Source of the DNA: Puniceicoccaceae bacterium
GTDB lineage: Bacteria > Verrucomicrobiota > Verrucomicrobiia > Opitutales > Coraliomargaritaceae
Reading direction: 5' to 3'
NCBI GenBank assembly: GCA_003566795.1
Contig: PXBU01000423.1
Span: 1 to 10,658 of the forward strand
Length of the DNA: 10,658 bases
How positions within the stretch are numbered: the stretch's first letter is position 1; each line of letters begins with the position of its first letter. A program made the translations under genes and the position numbers. The notes beneath the pieces are model-generated. The model was not told the DNA's origin. It saw only the letters and a program-made list of their open reading frames with translations, and did not search any database. Of this stretch, positions 5,580 through 10,658 are shown in pieces.

Positions 5580-6006
5580 ACTTCATGTTGCTCCGCCGAA
5601 CGATCTCGGCAAAGGCAACGAGATCATCCATGCCGGAATCGATCACCGCCGCGACGATGGCTGGCTCGAGCGTGCGATATTGATGAACAGCAACATTACG
5701 GAAGCCCACCATGTTCTGCAGACACGTGCCCAAATCGGCCGGAATACATCGCTCGCGCACCAGAATGGCAAAGGCTTCACGGCTTTCTGACGGGATGCCC
5801 AACTGGTCACGTCGCAGCCACATATTGGCCAGATCGATTGCCGTCTCGCAGGCACGCAGCACATTGAGCACCGCGGCATCCTGCAGGTCGTAGCTCCTTG
5901 CAAATTCGACACCGGCACGTGCCCGCAACTCCCGCGCACGAGCAGCACAGCGTTGCAGCGAGGTAATCTTTTGGGCCAACACGTCTTCTATAGAAGAGTG
6001 CGTCAT
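5578..6006 (-). CDS. hepT: HepT-like HEPN ribonuclease toxin
   Basis: A 142-residue HEPN-domain protein of the DUF86/HepT family. The signature R-x4-H-x-Y is present as RNVAVHQY (Arg103, His108, Tyr110), the predicted RNase site; the Tyr is the residue that MntA modifies with AMP units in characterised pairs. Helical segments include LQDAAVLNVLRACETAIDLA (41-60) and the C-terminal helix after PAIVAAVIDSGMDDL. The start overlaps the MntA stop as ATGA, the normal order for mntA-hepT. Length and motif are intact. The stop codon overlaps the first codon of gmd copy B. Confidence 0.93.
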   Translation of the reverse strand: MTHSSIEDVLAQKITSLQRCAARARELRARAGVEFARSYDLQDAAVLNVLRACETAIDLANMWLRRDQLGIPSESREAFAILVRERCIPADLGTCLQNMVGFRNVAVHQYRTLEPAIVAAVIDSGMDDLVAFAEIVRRSNMK

Positions 6007-6431
6007 CGCCCTGAACCTGCATAGCCTATGCCGGTTGCACGGAAGTCTGCCATCAAGTTGGCAATCTCGCGCCGGTAGTGCCCGTAACGCGTCATCGCAT
6101 GCGCCTCCCAGGCCAGCACCTCTCCCGGTTCCGCGTTGTAAAGCACCACCCCCTCCGCCAGGACCTGCATGCAGAGCACGTCTCCTGACTGACGCAGGTC
6201 GACCAGGTCAATCTCACGCCCTAGCGCGCCGGCCAATTGCCCGGCAATCTGCCAAGGTTGCTCTACGGCTTGACCCGGCGGCAGCAATACGGCCACGTCC
6301 AGATCGCTACCCGGCCACTGGTCACCGCGTGCCGTACTGCCATAGAGATAGATCGCCCAGACATCAGGAAAGATGTCCAGCACCGACTCACGGATGCGAA
6401 TTTTCAGTGCATCAAGGGTCAATTCAGCCAT
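6003..6431 (-). CDS. mntA: MntA-like nucleotidyltransferase antitoxin
   Basis: A 142-residue minimal nucleotidyltransferase. The family motif G-S-x10-D-x-D is seen as GSTARGDQWPGSDLDV (Gly31-Ser32, Asp43, Asp45), with a later acidic strand EIDLVDL (Asp75) as third metal ligand. In known MntA-HepT pairs this enzyme adds AMP residues to the HepT active-site Tyr and so silences it; all motif residues for that are present here. It lies upstream of hepT with a 4-base overlap. A strong promoter sits so close that transcription should begin at or next to the ATG, giving a leaderless or nearly leaderless message. Confidence 0.93.
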   Translation of the reverse strand: MAELTLDALKIRIRESVLDIFPDVWAIYLYGSTARGDQWPGSDLDVAVLLPPGQAVEQPWQIAGQLAGALGREIDLVDLRQSGDVLCMQVLAEGVVLYNAEPGEVLAWEAHAMTRYGHYRREIANLMADFRATGIGYAGSGR

Positions 6432-6437
6432 GAATCA

Positions 6438-6465
6438 AGTATATCCGCTACGCTGGTTTTGCCAA
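6438..6465 (-). promoter_or_regulatory. Sigma-70 promoter of MntA/HepT, leaderless layout
   Basis: On the minus strand TTGGCA (6465-6460) and TATACT (6443-6438) are 16 bases apart. The ATG at 6431 lies only 6 bases after the -10, where transcription normally starts. No ribosome-binding sequence precedes the ATG. This fits leaderless translation; a start further inside the gene is the alternative. Confidence 0.65.
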
Positions 6466-6535
6466 TCTGCTCGGAAGATAAAGCGAAAATCATGTGCCGT
6501 TGACAGCATTTTCCGAGTCTGGGCGGCTGTCAGCA

Positions 6536-6740
6536 TCATCCATTCTCCAACGAAACCGACAAATCCAGCCCATGCGCCTTCAACAAAGCATGCCGCTGCG
6601 CGGTCTTGAGATCCGCCGTCACCATCTCCGCGCACATCTCGCGAACGGTGATTTCGGCTTCCCAGCCGAGTCTTTCCCTGGCCTTGGTCGGTCGGGTCGC
6701 CGAGCAGGGTTTCGATTTCGGCGGGGCGGCAAAACGGCCG
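6536..6740 (-). pseudogene. gmd: gmd 3' remnant, copy C, frameshifted
   Basis: The minus strand reads CRPAEIETLLGDPT, then after a 4-base duplication (GACC repeated, near 6683-6690) it continues in another frame as ITVREMCAEMVTADLKTAQ, HALLKAHGLDLSVSLENG and stop. It parallels copy B from the PAE motif to the stop with many silent and some coding differences, so B and C are distinct alleles and not a recent duplication. Only the last 65 or so residues of Gmd are left. It begins about 25 bases after the GNAT-2 stop and its own stop lies about 105 bases upstream of the MntA start. Confidence 0.88.
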
Positions 6741-6764
6741 GGGTGCCCGGTTCCCTTAATGGCG

Positions 6765-7193
6765 TCAGCGCGACCCAGCGTTCTGCGCTGCTTGAACCGC
6801 CTTCAAGCCAGTTGCCAAAGGAAGATATAAGGTCATCGGACGGATGGCAATTTCGCAAAAACCGAAACCCTTGTAGAACCGTTTGGCCGCTTCGTTCTTT
6901 GCATCGACAACCAGCGCGTAAACCCCACTCTGGACGCTCACCAGGGCGCACCGCTTGATCGCGTCCATCAACAGCAACAGACCGTAATGACGCCCTTGTT
7001 GCGTGAGATCGACTGCCAATCGCGCCAGCATCACTCCCGGAATTGGGTACTTTGGGAGCCTTCTGGCCTCCTGCTCAGTGAGATCCTCGCGGTCGATATG
7101 GCAGTTGGCCAGACTGTAGTATCCGAGGATACGACTGGGTTCGCCATCGTCGACCAGTGCAGCCTTGTCCAGGCTGCAGACAATTAGCGCCAA
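6765..7193 (-). CDS. GNAT-family toxin 2, N-terminally shortened
   Basis: A 142-residue GNAT protein related to TacT-like toxins. The central block GEPSRILGYYSLANCHI (17-33) and LPKYPIPGVMLARLAVD (46-62) is typical, followed by a poor acetyl-CoA loop (QQGRHYGLLLL, where R-G-x-G-x-G/A is usual) and YALVVDAKN, then RFYKGFGF with Tyr107 at the catalytic position. The usual N-terminal segment (F-x-C-G-x-x-x-L-D plus the following helix, about 30-45 residues) is missing. The only plausible start is a TTG at 7193 inside the antitoxin tail, and an in-frame stop lies just upstream. It is probably an inactive or weakened toxin caused by a deletion at the junction with its antitoxin. Confidence 0.8.
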   Translation of the reverse strand: MALIVCSLDKAALVDDGEPSRILGYYSLANCHIDREDLTEQEARRLPKYPIPGVMLARLAVDLTQQGRHYGLLLLMDAIKRCALVSVQSGVYALVVDAKNEAAKRFYKGFGFCEIAIRPMTLYLPLATGLKAVQAAQNAGSR

Positions 7194-7462
7194 TGAACCT
7201 CGGTGCGCTCATAATCACGCATGGCCGCGATCAACTCGGCAGTCGGCTCCGGCGGATTGGCCAGCGCATCCAGAACGTCCTGATAGCCTGAAGCCGTCGT
7301 GGCCACCCGCTCGGCCCTCGCGATGACCGAGCGCGCGTGCTCGAGGGCCGGCTCCAGAACGAACTGGCTCAGTTTGACGCCTTCCAGAGTGGCGGCTCGG
7401 GTCAAAAGACCCTTCTCCTCGTGTTTCAGGCGCATTTCCAGGCGGTCTGTTGCGGGATTCAT
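7184..7462 (-). CDS. DUF1778 (TacA-type) antitoxin 2
   Basis: A 92-residue DUF1778 antitoxin: TDRLEMRLKHEEKGLLTRAA, then LEGVKLSQFVLEPALEHAR, the RHH strand-helix-helix, and a tail (YQDVLDALANPPEPTAELI) like the DEPPEPTEAL tail of DUF1778-1. The ATG at 7462 has a GGAG ribosome site about 9 bases upstream. It overlaps the shortened GNAT-2 by 10 bases. It looks fully functional, so it may act as an antitoxin without a strong partner or neutralise related GNAT toxins; the latter is speculation. Confidence 0.91.
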   Translation of the reverse strand: MNPATDRLEMRLKHEEKGLLTRAATLEGVKLSQFVLEPALEHARSVIARAERVATTASGYQDVLDALANPPEPTAELIAAMRDYERTEVHWR

Positions 7463-7488
7463 GGCAGCATCTCCGATATTCTTGCTCG

Positions 7489-7518
7489 CCGTACATTTTA
7501 CGGTTATTTTTTACAGTT
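7489..7518 (-). promoter_or_regulatory. Operator and -10 of DUF1778/GNAT-2
   Basis: CCGTA (7489-7493) and TACGG (7499-7503) form a perfect inverted repeat around 5 bases, overlapping a minus-strand TAAAAT (7500-7495). A weak -35 (GAGACA, 7523-7518) lies 17 bases upstream, at the edge of the gmd D remnant. The minus-strand TGTACGGC here resembles the TGTACGCC arm of the first DUF1778 operator. Confidence 0.6.
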
Positions 7519-7520
7519 GT

Positions 7521-7619
7521 CTCACGGGCGGTGATTGCGGGTTGCCAGCCGAGTTTTTCTTTGGCCTGGGTCGGGCCGCCAAGGAGGGGTTTGACTTCGG
7601 CGGGGCGGAAGTAGCGTCC
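7521..7619 (-). pseudogene. gmd: gmd remnant, copy D
   Basis: The minus strand encodes RYFRPAEVKPLLGGPTQAK, then EKLGWQPAITARE, the conserved Gmd segment before the C-terminal helix. Just upstream GLKPG resembles the GVKPG that in intact Gmd stands about 8 residues before RYFRPAEV, so a small deletion may have joined them. Similarity ends at ITARE, where the promoter of DUF1778-2 begins. In the window this is the most upstream and least terminal gmd scrap. The 150 bases further upstream (7620-7774) show no gene I can identify. Confidence 0.82.
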
Positions 7620-7774
7620 CGGTTTCAGGCCATCACCCGCCCATCTCCCCAGTTGGAGAGGACTGTGCAAGGCGGTCACGTCCCCCGGAATCAGCGGTCA
7701 TCTTCGGCGGAATATACGTTTAGCGCTCTGATAGGAGCACTATATTCATTTAATGAGTCTCTTGGGATTTTTAA

Positions 7775-7807
7775 TTGATTTTTTGTTAGTGCCTAGCCAT
7801 AATGGCT
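7775..7807 (+). promoter_or_regulatory. Promoter and operator of hipBA
   Basis: TTGATT (7775-7780) and CATAAT (7798-7803) are 17 bases apart in an AT-rich stretch. AGCCAT (7795-7800) and ATGGCT (7802-7807) form a perfect palindrome over the -10, suited to HipB autorepression. The predicted leader is nearly 50 bases. Confidence 0.65.
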
Positions 7808-7857
7808 CCCATAGAGTCGCTAAACCACTTTTCACCTATCCACTGGGAGTGATTATC

Positions 7858-8181
7858 ATGGAATCCCCGATCCCTCTGCCCGTTGAGCGAGCTATCCGCA
7901 AGCTGGGCGGTGATATTTCCCTCGCCCGGCGGAGGCGCCATATATCTCAGGCGTCGCTGGCCGAGCGCATGGGTGCGTCAGTATCCACCGTCCGGCGCAT
8001 GGAGAAGGGCGATGTCCGGGTGCCCATTCACTTCTTAGGCCGTGCGCTGCATGTCTTCGGCGAAATCCACGCGCTGGAGCAGTTGCTGGATACCGCAAAT
8101 GATGACATCGGCCTGACCTTGATGGACGAGCAACTGCCCAAGCGCGTGCGCAGCAAGTCGGGCGGCTCGGGGGCACTATGA
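7858..8181 (+). CDS. hipB: HipB-like XRE antitoxin and repressor
   Basis: A 107-residue protein with an XRE helix-turn-helix at about residues 16-60: GGDISLARRRRHISQASLAE, then GASVSTVRRMEKGDVRVPI, with Q27-like and S/T recognition-helix positions typical of HTH_3. In HipBA, HipB dimerises, represses the operon and holds HipA inactive. The ATG at 7858 has a strong GGGAGTGA ribosome site; an in-frame ATG-like upstream extension crosses the promoter and is rejected. HipA follows after a short gap. At the HipB stop an ATGA overlap opens a five-codon frame that stops at once, perhaps a relic of an older HipA start. Confidence 0.9.
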   Translation: MESPIPLPVERAIRKLGGDISLARRRRHISQASLAERMGASVSTVRRMEKGDVRVPIHFLGRALHVFGEIHALEQLLDTANDDIGLTLMDEQLPKRVRSKSGGSGAL

Positions 8182-8215
8182 CCAATCATCAGTAGAGCGC
8201 GGGTACGGTACAGTG

Positions 8216-9520
8216 ATGGGCAGCATGAAGAGCTCGGCGACGCCGATTCGCCGGCAGATTCAGCTTCGCATCGGCAAAGCGGGCACGCTGGTCGGTTCGC
8301 TGGTGTATGTCCGACAGGGGCGGCGCGAGAACTGCGCCATCGCCTATGACGAGACCTGGCTGGGGAGTCCGGAGCGATTCAATGTCTCGGCCGATTTGCA
8401 ACTGGCGCTCGGCTACCAGCCCCATAAGGCCACAGCGCCACAGGATTCAGTCTTTCATGGTGCGATCGCGGACACAGCGCCAGACGCCTGGGGCCGGCGT
8501 GTCATCGCCCGTGACCACGCCAAGCGGCGCAAGGATAACCCGCACCTCGCGGCCCTCACTGAGCTTGACTACCTCCTGGCGGTCGATGACTTCAGCCGCG
8601 TCGGCGCGCTGCGCCTGTGCGATTCGGACGGTCGTTGGCACCGGACGGCAGCGGCAGGCCGCCGCAGTACCCCGCCAGTGATTGAGCTTGAACGAATCTT
8701 CCAGGCTAGCCGTGCGCTGGAGCGCGGTCAGGAAACCACTGAGGACTTGCGCTACCTGCAGGGCAAAGGCACCTCGCTGGGCGGCATGCGGCCCAAATGC
8801 ACCATGGTGGACGAAGACGGGAGGCTGGCCATCGGCAAGTTCCCGAGCGTGGGCGACTCGCGCAGCGTTACACGGGGAGAGGTGCTGGCTTTAAAACTGG
8901 CATTGCGGGCGGGCATCGACGCCGCGCCAGCGCGCATCGTGCAACTCGACGATGTGCCGGTGGCGGTCATCCGCCGTTTCGACCGCGACGGCGCCGATGG
9001 CCGCATCCCCTACCAGTCGGCCGCGGCACTGCTACAGGCATCGCGCGAAGAAGATTGCAGCTATACCGAGATTGCCGATGCCATTCGCACCCACGGCCAT
9101 GCACCCACGCAGGACGTGCAGCAACTCTGGCGCCGTCTGGTGTTCAACCTGCTGATCACCAATGTGGACGACCACTTGCAAAACCACGGGTTTCTGCATG
9201 TGAGGCGAGGACTGTGGCGATTGGCCCCGGCCTTCGACATCAACCCGTTCCCGGACAAGGATCGGGAATCCAAGACCTGGCTGTCTGAACAGGATGGACC
9301 GATCACCGACGTGGAGATGCTGCTGGCCCGCGCCGCCTACTTCGCACTGGACGCAGATCAAGCGCTGACCGTCCTGGCCGAAGTGCATGCCGCGGTATCG
9401 AGCTGGCGAGAGCTTGCGCTGAGCCGGGAGGTCGGATTGCAACCGGCGGAGTTGGATGATTTTGCGCCAGCCTTCGAGCATGGACAGATGGAAGCGATCG
9501 CTACATTATTGAAAAGATAA
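8216..9520 (+). CDS. hipA: HipA-like Ser/Thr kinase toxin
   Basis: A 434-residue HipA-type kinase, a family of which E. coli HipA phosphorylates glutamyl-tRNA synthetase and causes persistence. Counting from the GTG at 8213: an N-terminal subdomain (LVGSLVYVRQGRR, about 27-39), the activation/P-loop segment GKGTSLGGMRPK (184-195) with the Ser that is autophosphorylated in relatives, an ATP-site Lys in LAIGKF (209), the catalytic loop NLLITNVDDHLQNHGF (312-327) and the metal-binding FDINPFP (341-347). All catalytic elements are present. The ATG at 8216 is used, with the adjacent GTG at 8213 or the ATG at 8225 as alternatives. It is co-transcribed with hipB. Confidence 0.93.
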   Translation: MGSMKSSATPIRRQIQLRIGKAGTLVGSLVYVRQGRRENCAIAYDETWLGSPERFNVSADLQLALGYQPHKATAPQDSVFHGAIADTAPDAWGRRVIARDHAKRRKDNPHLAALTELDYLLAVDDFSRVGALRLCDSDGRWHRTAAAGRRSTPPVIELERIFQASRALERGQETTEDLRYLQGKGTSLGGMRPKCTMVDEDGRLAIGKFPSVGDSRSVTRGEVLALKLALRAGIDAAPARIVQLDDVPVAVIRRFDRDGADGRIPYQSAAALLQASREEDCSYTEIADAIRTHGHAPTQDVQQLWRRLVFNLLITNVDDHLQNHGFLHVRRGLWRLAPAFDINPFPDKDRESKTWLSEQDGPITDVEMLLARAAYFALDADQALTVLAEVHAAVSSWRELALSREVGLQPAELDDFAPAFEHGQMEAIATLLKR

Positions 9521-9551
9521 CGGAACCAGCACTATCCTGCAAAGGCTCTCC

Positions 9552-9791
9552 ATGCTTGCAAAAATGACATCAAAAAACCAGCTGACCTTGCCCAAGAGCG
9601 TGACTGCAGCCGTGGGGGCCGGGGACTATTTCGATGTGGAAGTGCGTAACGGGCAGATTGTGCTGACGCCCGTGCGTATCCAGCGGGCCGATGCGGTGCG
9701 CGCCAAGTTGGCAGAATTAGCCCTGGACGAGAAAGATATCGATGATGCTGTCGCGTGGGCCAGATCAACCAAAGGCGCGGCAACCGAGTGA
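9552..9791 (+). CDS. AbrB-type antitoxin of a PIN pair
   Basis: A 79-residue protein beginning MLAKMTSKNQLTLPKSVTAA, the K-N-Q-(L/I)-T-(L/I)-P signature of AbrB-like antitoxins, followed by GAGDYFDVEVRNGQIVLTPV. The C-terminal helix (AVRAKLAELALDEKDIDDAV) should contact the toxin. It begins about 30 bases after hipA with a modest AAAGG-type ribosome site and ends in a GTGA overlap with the downstream PIN gene. It may be read through from hipBA. The antitoxin is intact although its toxin is truncated. Confidence 0.9.
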   Translation: MLAKMTSKNQLTLPKSVTAAVGAGDYFDVEVRNGQIVLTPVRIQRADAVRAKLAELALDEKDIDDAVAWARSTKGAATE

Positions 9792-10003
9792 GCCGGGCGA
9801 TTACCCGCGTGGTATTGGATACCAATCTGGTGCTGTCCGCACTCGTGTTTCAGAGCGGACGCCTCGCTCGATTGCGGCTTTTCTGGCGCAGCGGTGTCTT
9901 TACCCCGCTGGTTTCCCGAACAACGGCTGCCGACCTGATTCGCGCTTTGGGCTACGCCAAATTCAAGCTTGCTGCGGCCGAGCAAGAAGAGTGGCGCCCT
10001 TGA
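9788..10003 (+). pseudogene. PIN-domain toxin 4, truncated after about half its length
   Basis: The GTG start overlaps the AbrB stop (GTGA). The 71 residues begin ITRVVLDTNLVLSALVFQSG, with catalytic Asp11, and continue RLFWRSGVFTPLVS, DLIRALGYAKFKL and EQEEWRP, then stop. This resembles the first half of the ~140-residue PIN_3/COG1569-type toxins (which read like LDTNVLLSAL and Y-P-K-F). The second acidic position, usually Glu in E-L-x-R-V-L, is Asp in DLIRAL, and the third and fourth acids are lost with the C-terminal half. It is very likely inactive. Confidence 0.8.
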
Positions 10004-10021
10004 CCCGCCTGCACGATCTGC

Positions 10022-10288
10022 CTAACTCAGCAAAACCATACCAGCTTTCGCCGCTGCTTTATCAAAGCTCACCACTGACGAACAACCGGCAGCCAGAGCC
10101 AGTTGCTGAACCAGGCCATCGGCAAAATCCGCCGTCGAGCCCTCGAAATGACGCAAGGCCTTCCACACCAGTTCGGCTTGCTGAACCACCAACTGCCGAG
10201 CCCTGAGGAGCTGCCGAACGATCTGCGCGACTTCAGCACGAGAGGCGTCATAACAACTTTCGCTGACCCAAATCAGTTCGACAAGCAC
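10022..10288 (-). pseudogene. VapC PIN-domain toxin 5, N-terminally truncated, without antitoxin
   Basis: This minus-strand frame (GTG-started, 88 residues; open a few codons further upstream to a stop near 10311) reads LVELIWVSESCYDASRAEVA, VWKALRHFEGSTADFADGLV and SVVSFDKAAAKAGM. That is the C-terminal two thirds of a VapC of the kind with L-V-E-L-(V/I)-W-V and D-F-A-D motifs, keeping the Glu and the later Asps but missing about 45 N-terminal residues with the first catalytic Asp. No antitoxin lies upstream. It is tail to tail with PIN-4, 18 bases apart, and belongs to a different PIN subfamily, so the two are not halves of one gene. Confidence 0.8.
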
Positions 10289-10556
10289 AACCAGGCCAGG
10301 CGTCGAAGCTGATCCTTATCCGCGCCCAGCCGGATGGCGTTCCATGGCCAGAAGTTAGGCCGTGTAAGGCCGACCGACCGCACACTAGGCCGGGGTTACA
10401 TCATCGGAGCAAAAGCCGGGTTGGCGCTGACGATGGCCAGTCGCCCCATGGCCAAAGCATCGGGCAGTGTCGTGTCGGTGGGTGTGTACCGCACGTACCG
10501 CATAGCCATCGGTATTGCGCTTGTGCTCTTGCCAAGAAAGCATTACAAATGCCTAA
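10289..10556. other. Region without a convincing gene
   Basis: I see no recognised gene here. A short minus-strand frame (10509 to 10396, 37 codons) has GC-rich third positions and reads RYVRYTPTDTTLPDALAMGR then LAIVSANPAFAPMM; it could be a gene scrap or chance. GTACCGCA occurs twice in direct repeat (10486-10493 and 10495-10502). Two overlapping plus-strand frames look like its shadows. Confidence 0.4.
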
Positions 10557-10575
10557 TATGTCCATTTTGGACATA
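10557..10575 (+). promoter_or_regulatory. Palindromic operator before the last Phd gene
   Basis: TATGTCC (10557-10563) and GGACATA (10569-10575) form a perfect inverted repeat around ATTTT, overlapping a CATAAT that could be a -10 (10572-10577). It lies about 30 bases before the Phd-type start and is a typical antitoxin autoregulation site. No matching -35 was clear. Confidence 0.6.
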
Positions 10576-10605
10576 ATATGGCTTCAAGCAGTCTGGAGCT
10601 CAGCC

Positions 10606-10658
10606 ATGAAACACGTTTCCTCCACCGAAGCCAAACAGCGATTCGCCGCCATCCTGGA
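10606..10658 (+). CDS. Phd/YefM-type antitoxin 4, cut by the window edge
   Basis: The ATG at 10606 has a GGAG ribosome site 7 bases upstream and opens MKHVSSTEAKQRFAAILD, the standard Phd/YefM beginning (S-x-x-E-A-K-x-x-F/L). Only 17-18 codons are in the window. A palindromic operator lies just upstream. A toxin gene is expected to follow outside the window. Confidence 0.8.
   Translation, partial: MKHVSSTEAKQRFAAIL

Noticed and set aside
5091..5867. Plus-strand open frame of 258 codons
   Set aside because: It runs antisense across the gmd remnant and HepT; its translation shows no motif.
10334..10576. Plus-strand open frame of 80 codons before the last Phd gene
   Set aside because: It runs through the palindromic operator, has no ribosome site and shows no family motif; codon use favours the opposite strand in part of it.
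1..10658. Superintegron-type gene cassette array
   Set aside because: No attC-like imperfect palindromes of consistent form were seen between modules and no integrase gene is present; the spacers are gmd or fcl remnants instead.
1..10658. Insertion sequence or transposon remains as cause of the rearrangements
   Set aside because: No transposase fragment, terminal inverted repeats with target duplications, tRNA gene or CRISPR array could be recognised by eye.

Overview
This GC-rich window reads as a chromosomal accessory region of a proteobacterium, most likely a gammaproteobacterium; that guess rests only on the style of the proteins and was not checked by search. It is a dense toxin-antitoxin (TA) island. 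There are nine recognisable TA loci (VapBC with an RHH antitoxin, two DUF1778/GNAT pairs, AbrB/PemK, two Phd/PIN pairs, MntA/HepT, HipBA, and AbrB with a truncated PIN), plus an orphan C-terminal VapC fragment and the first codons of another Phd-type antitoxin at the right edge.

Almost everything from 1 to about 7600 lies on the minus strand, and the TA pairs alternate with broken pieces of sugar-nucleotide and polysaccharide genes. From right to left (the direction of transcription) these are: a gmd piece (7521-7619), DUF1778/GNAT-2, a gmd 3' end (6536-6740), MntA/HepT, a gmd 3' end (5217-5579), Phd/VapC-3, an internal gmd piece (4310-4443), Phd/VapC-2, an fcl 5' half (3233-3586), AbrB/PemK, DUF1778/GNAT-1, a probable glycosyltransferase tail (1420-1566), VapBC-1, an fcl 5' piece joined to a galE tail with an internal deletion (402-742), and an unrecognised open frame running off the left edge. 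The order gmd, fcl, galE follows the direction of transcription, so the island looks like a repeatedly duplicated and decayed gmd-fcl-type operon punctuated by TA cassettes. No transposase, integrase, attC site, CRISPR array or RNA gene was seen.

From about 7700 to the right edge the orientation flips. HipB and HipA are intact and are followed by AbrB and a C-terminally truncated PIN gene. Tail to tail with it lies an N-terminally truncated PIN gene of another subfamily, then about 320 bases without a convincing gene, and finally a palindromic operator before a Phd-type antitoxin start.

The intact modules show standard TA architecture: antitoxin first, toxin start overlapping the antitoxin end by 1 to 26 bases, and a promoter overlapped by a palindrome suited to autorepression. 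Each should act alone as a stability module. Why so many sit next to gmd/fcl fragments is the main open question.
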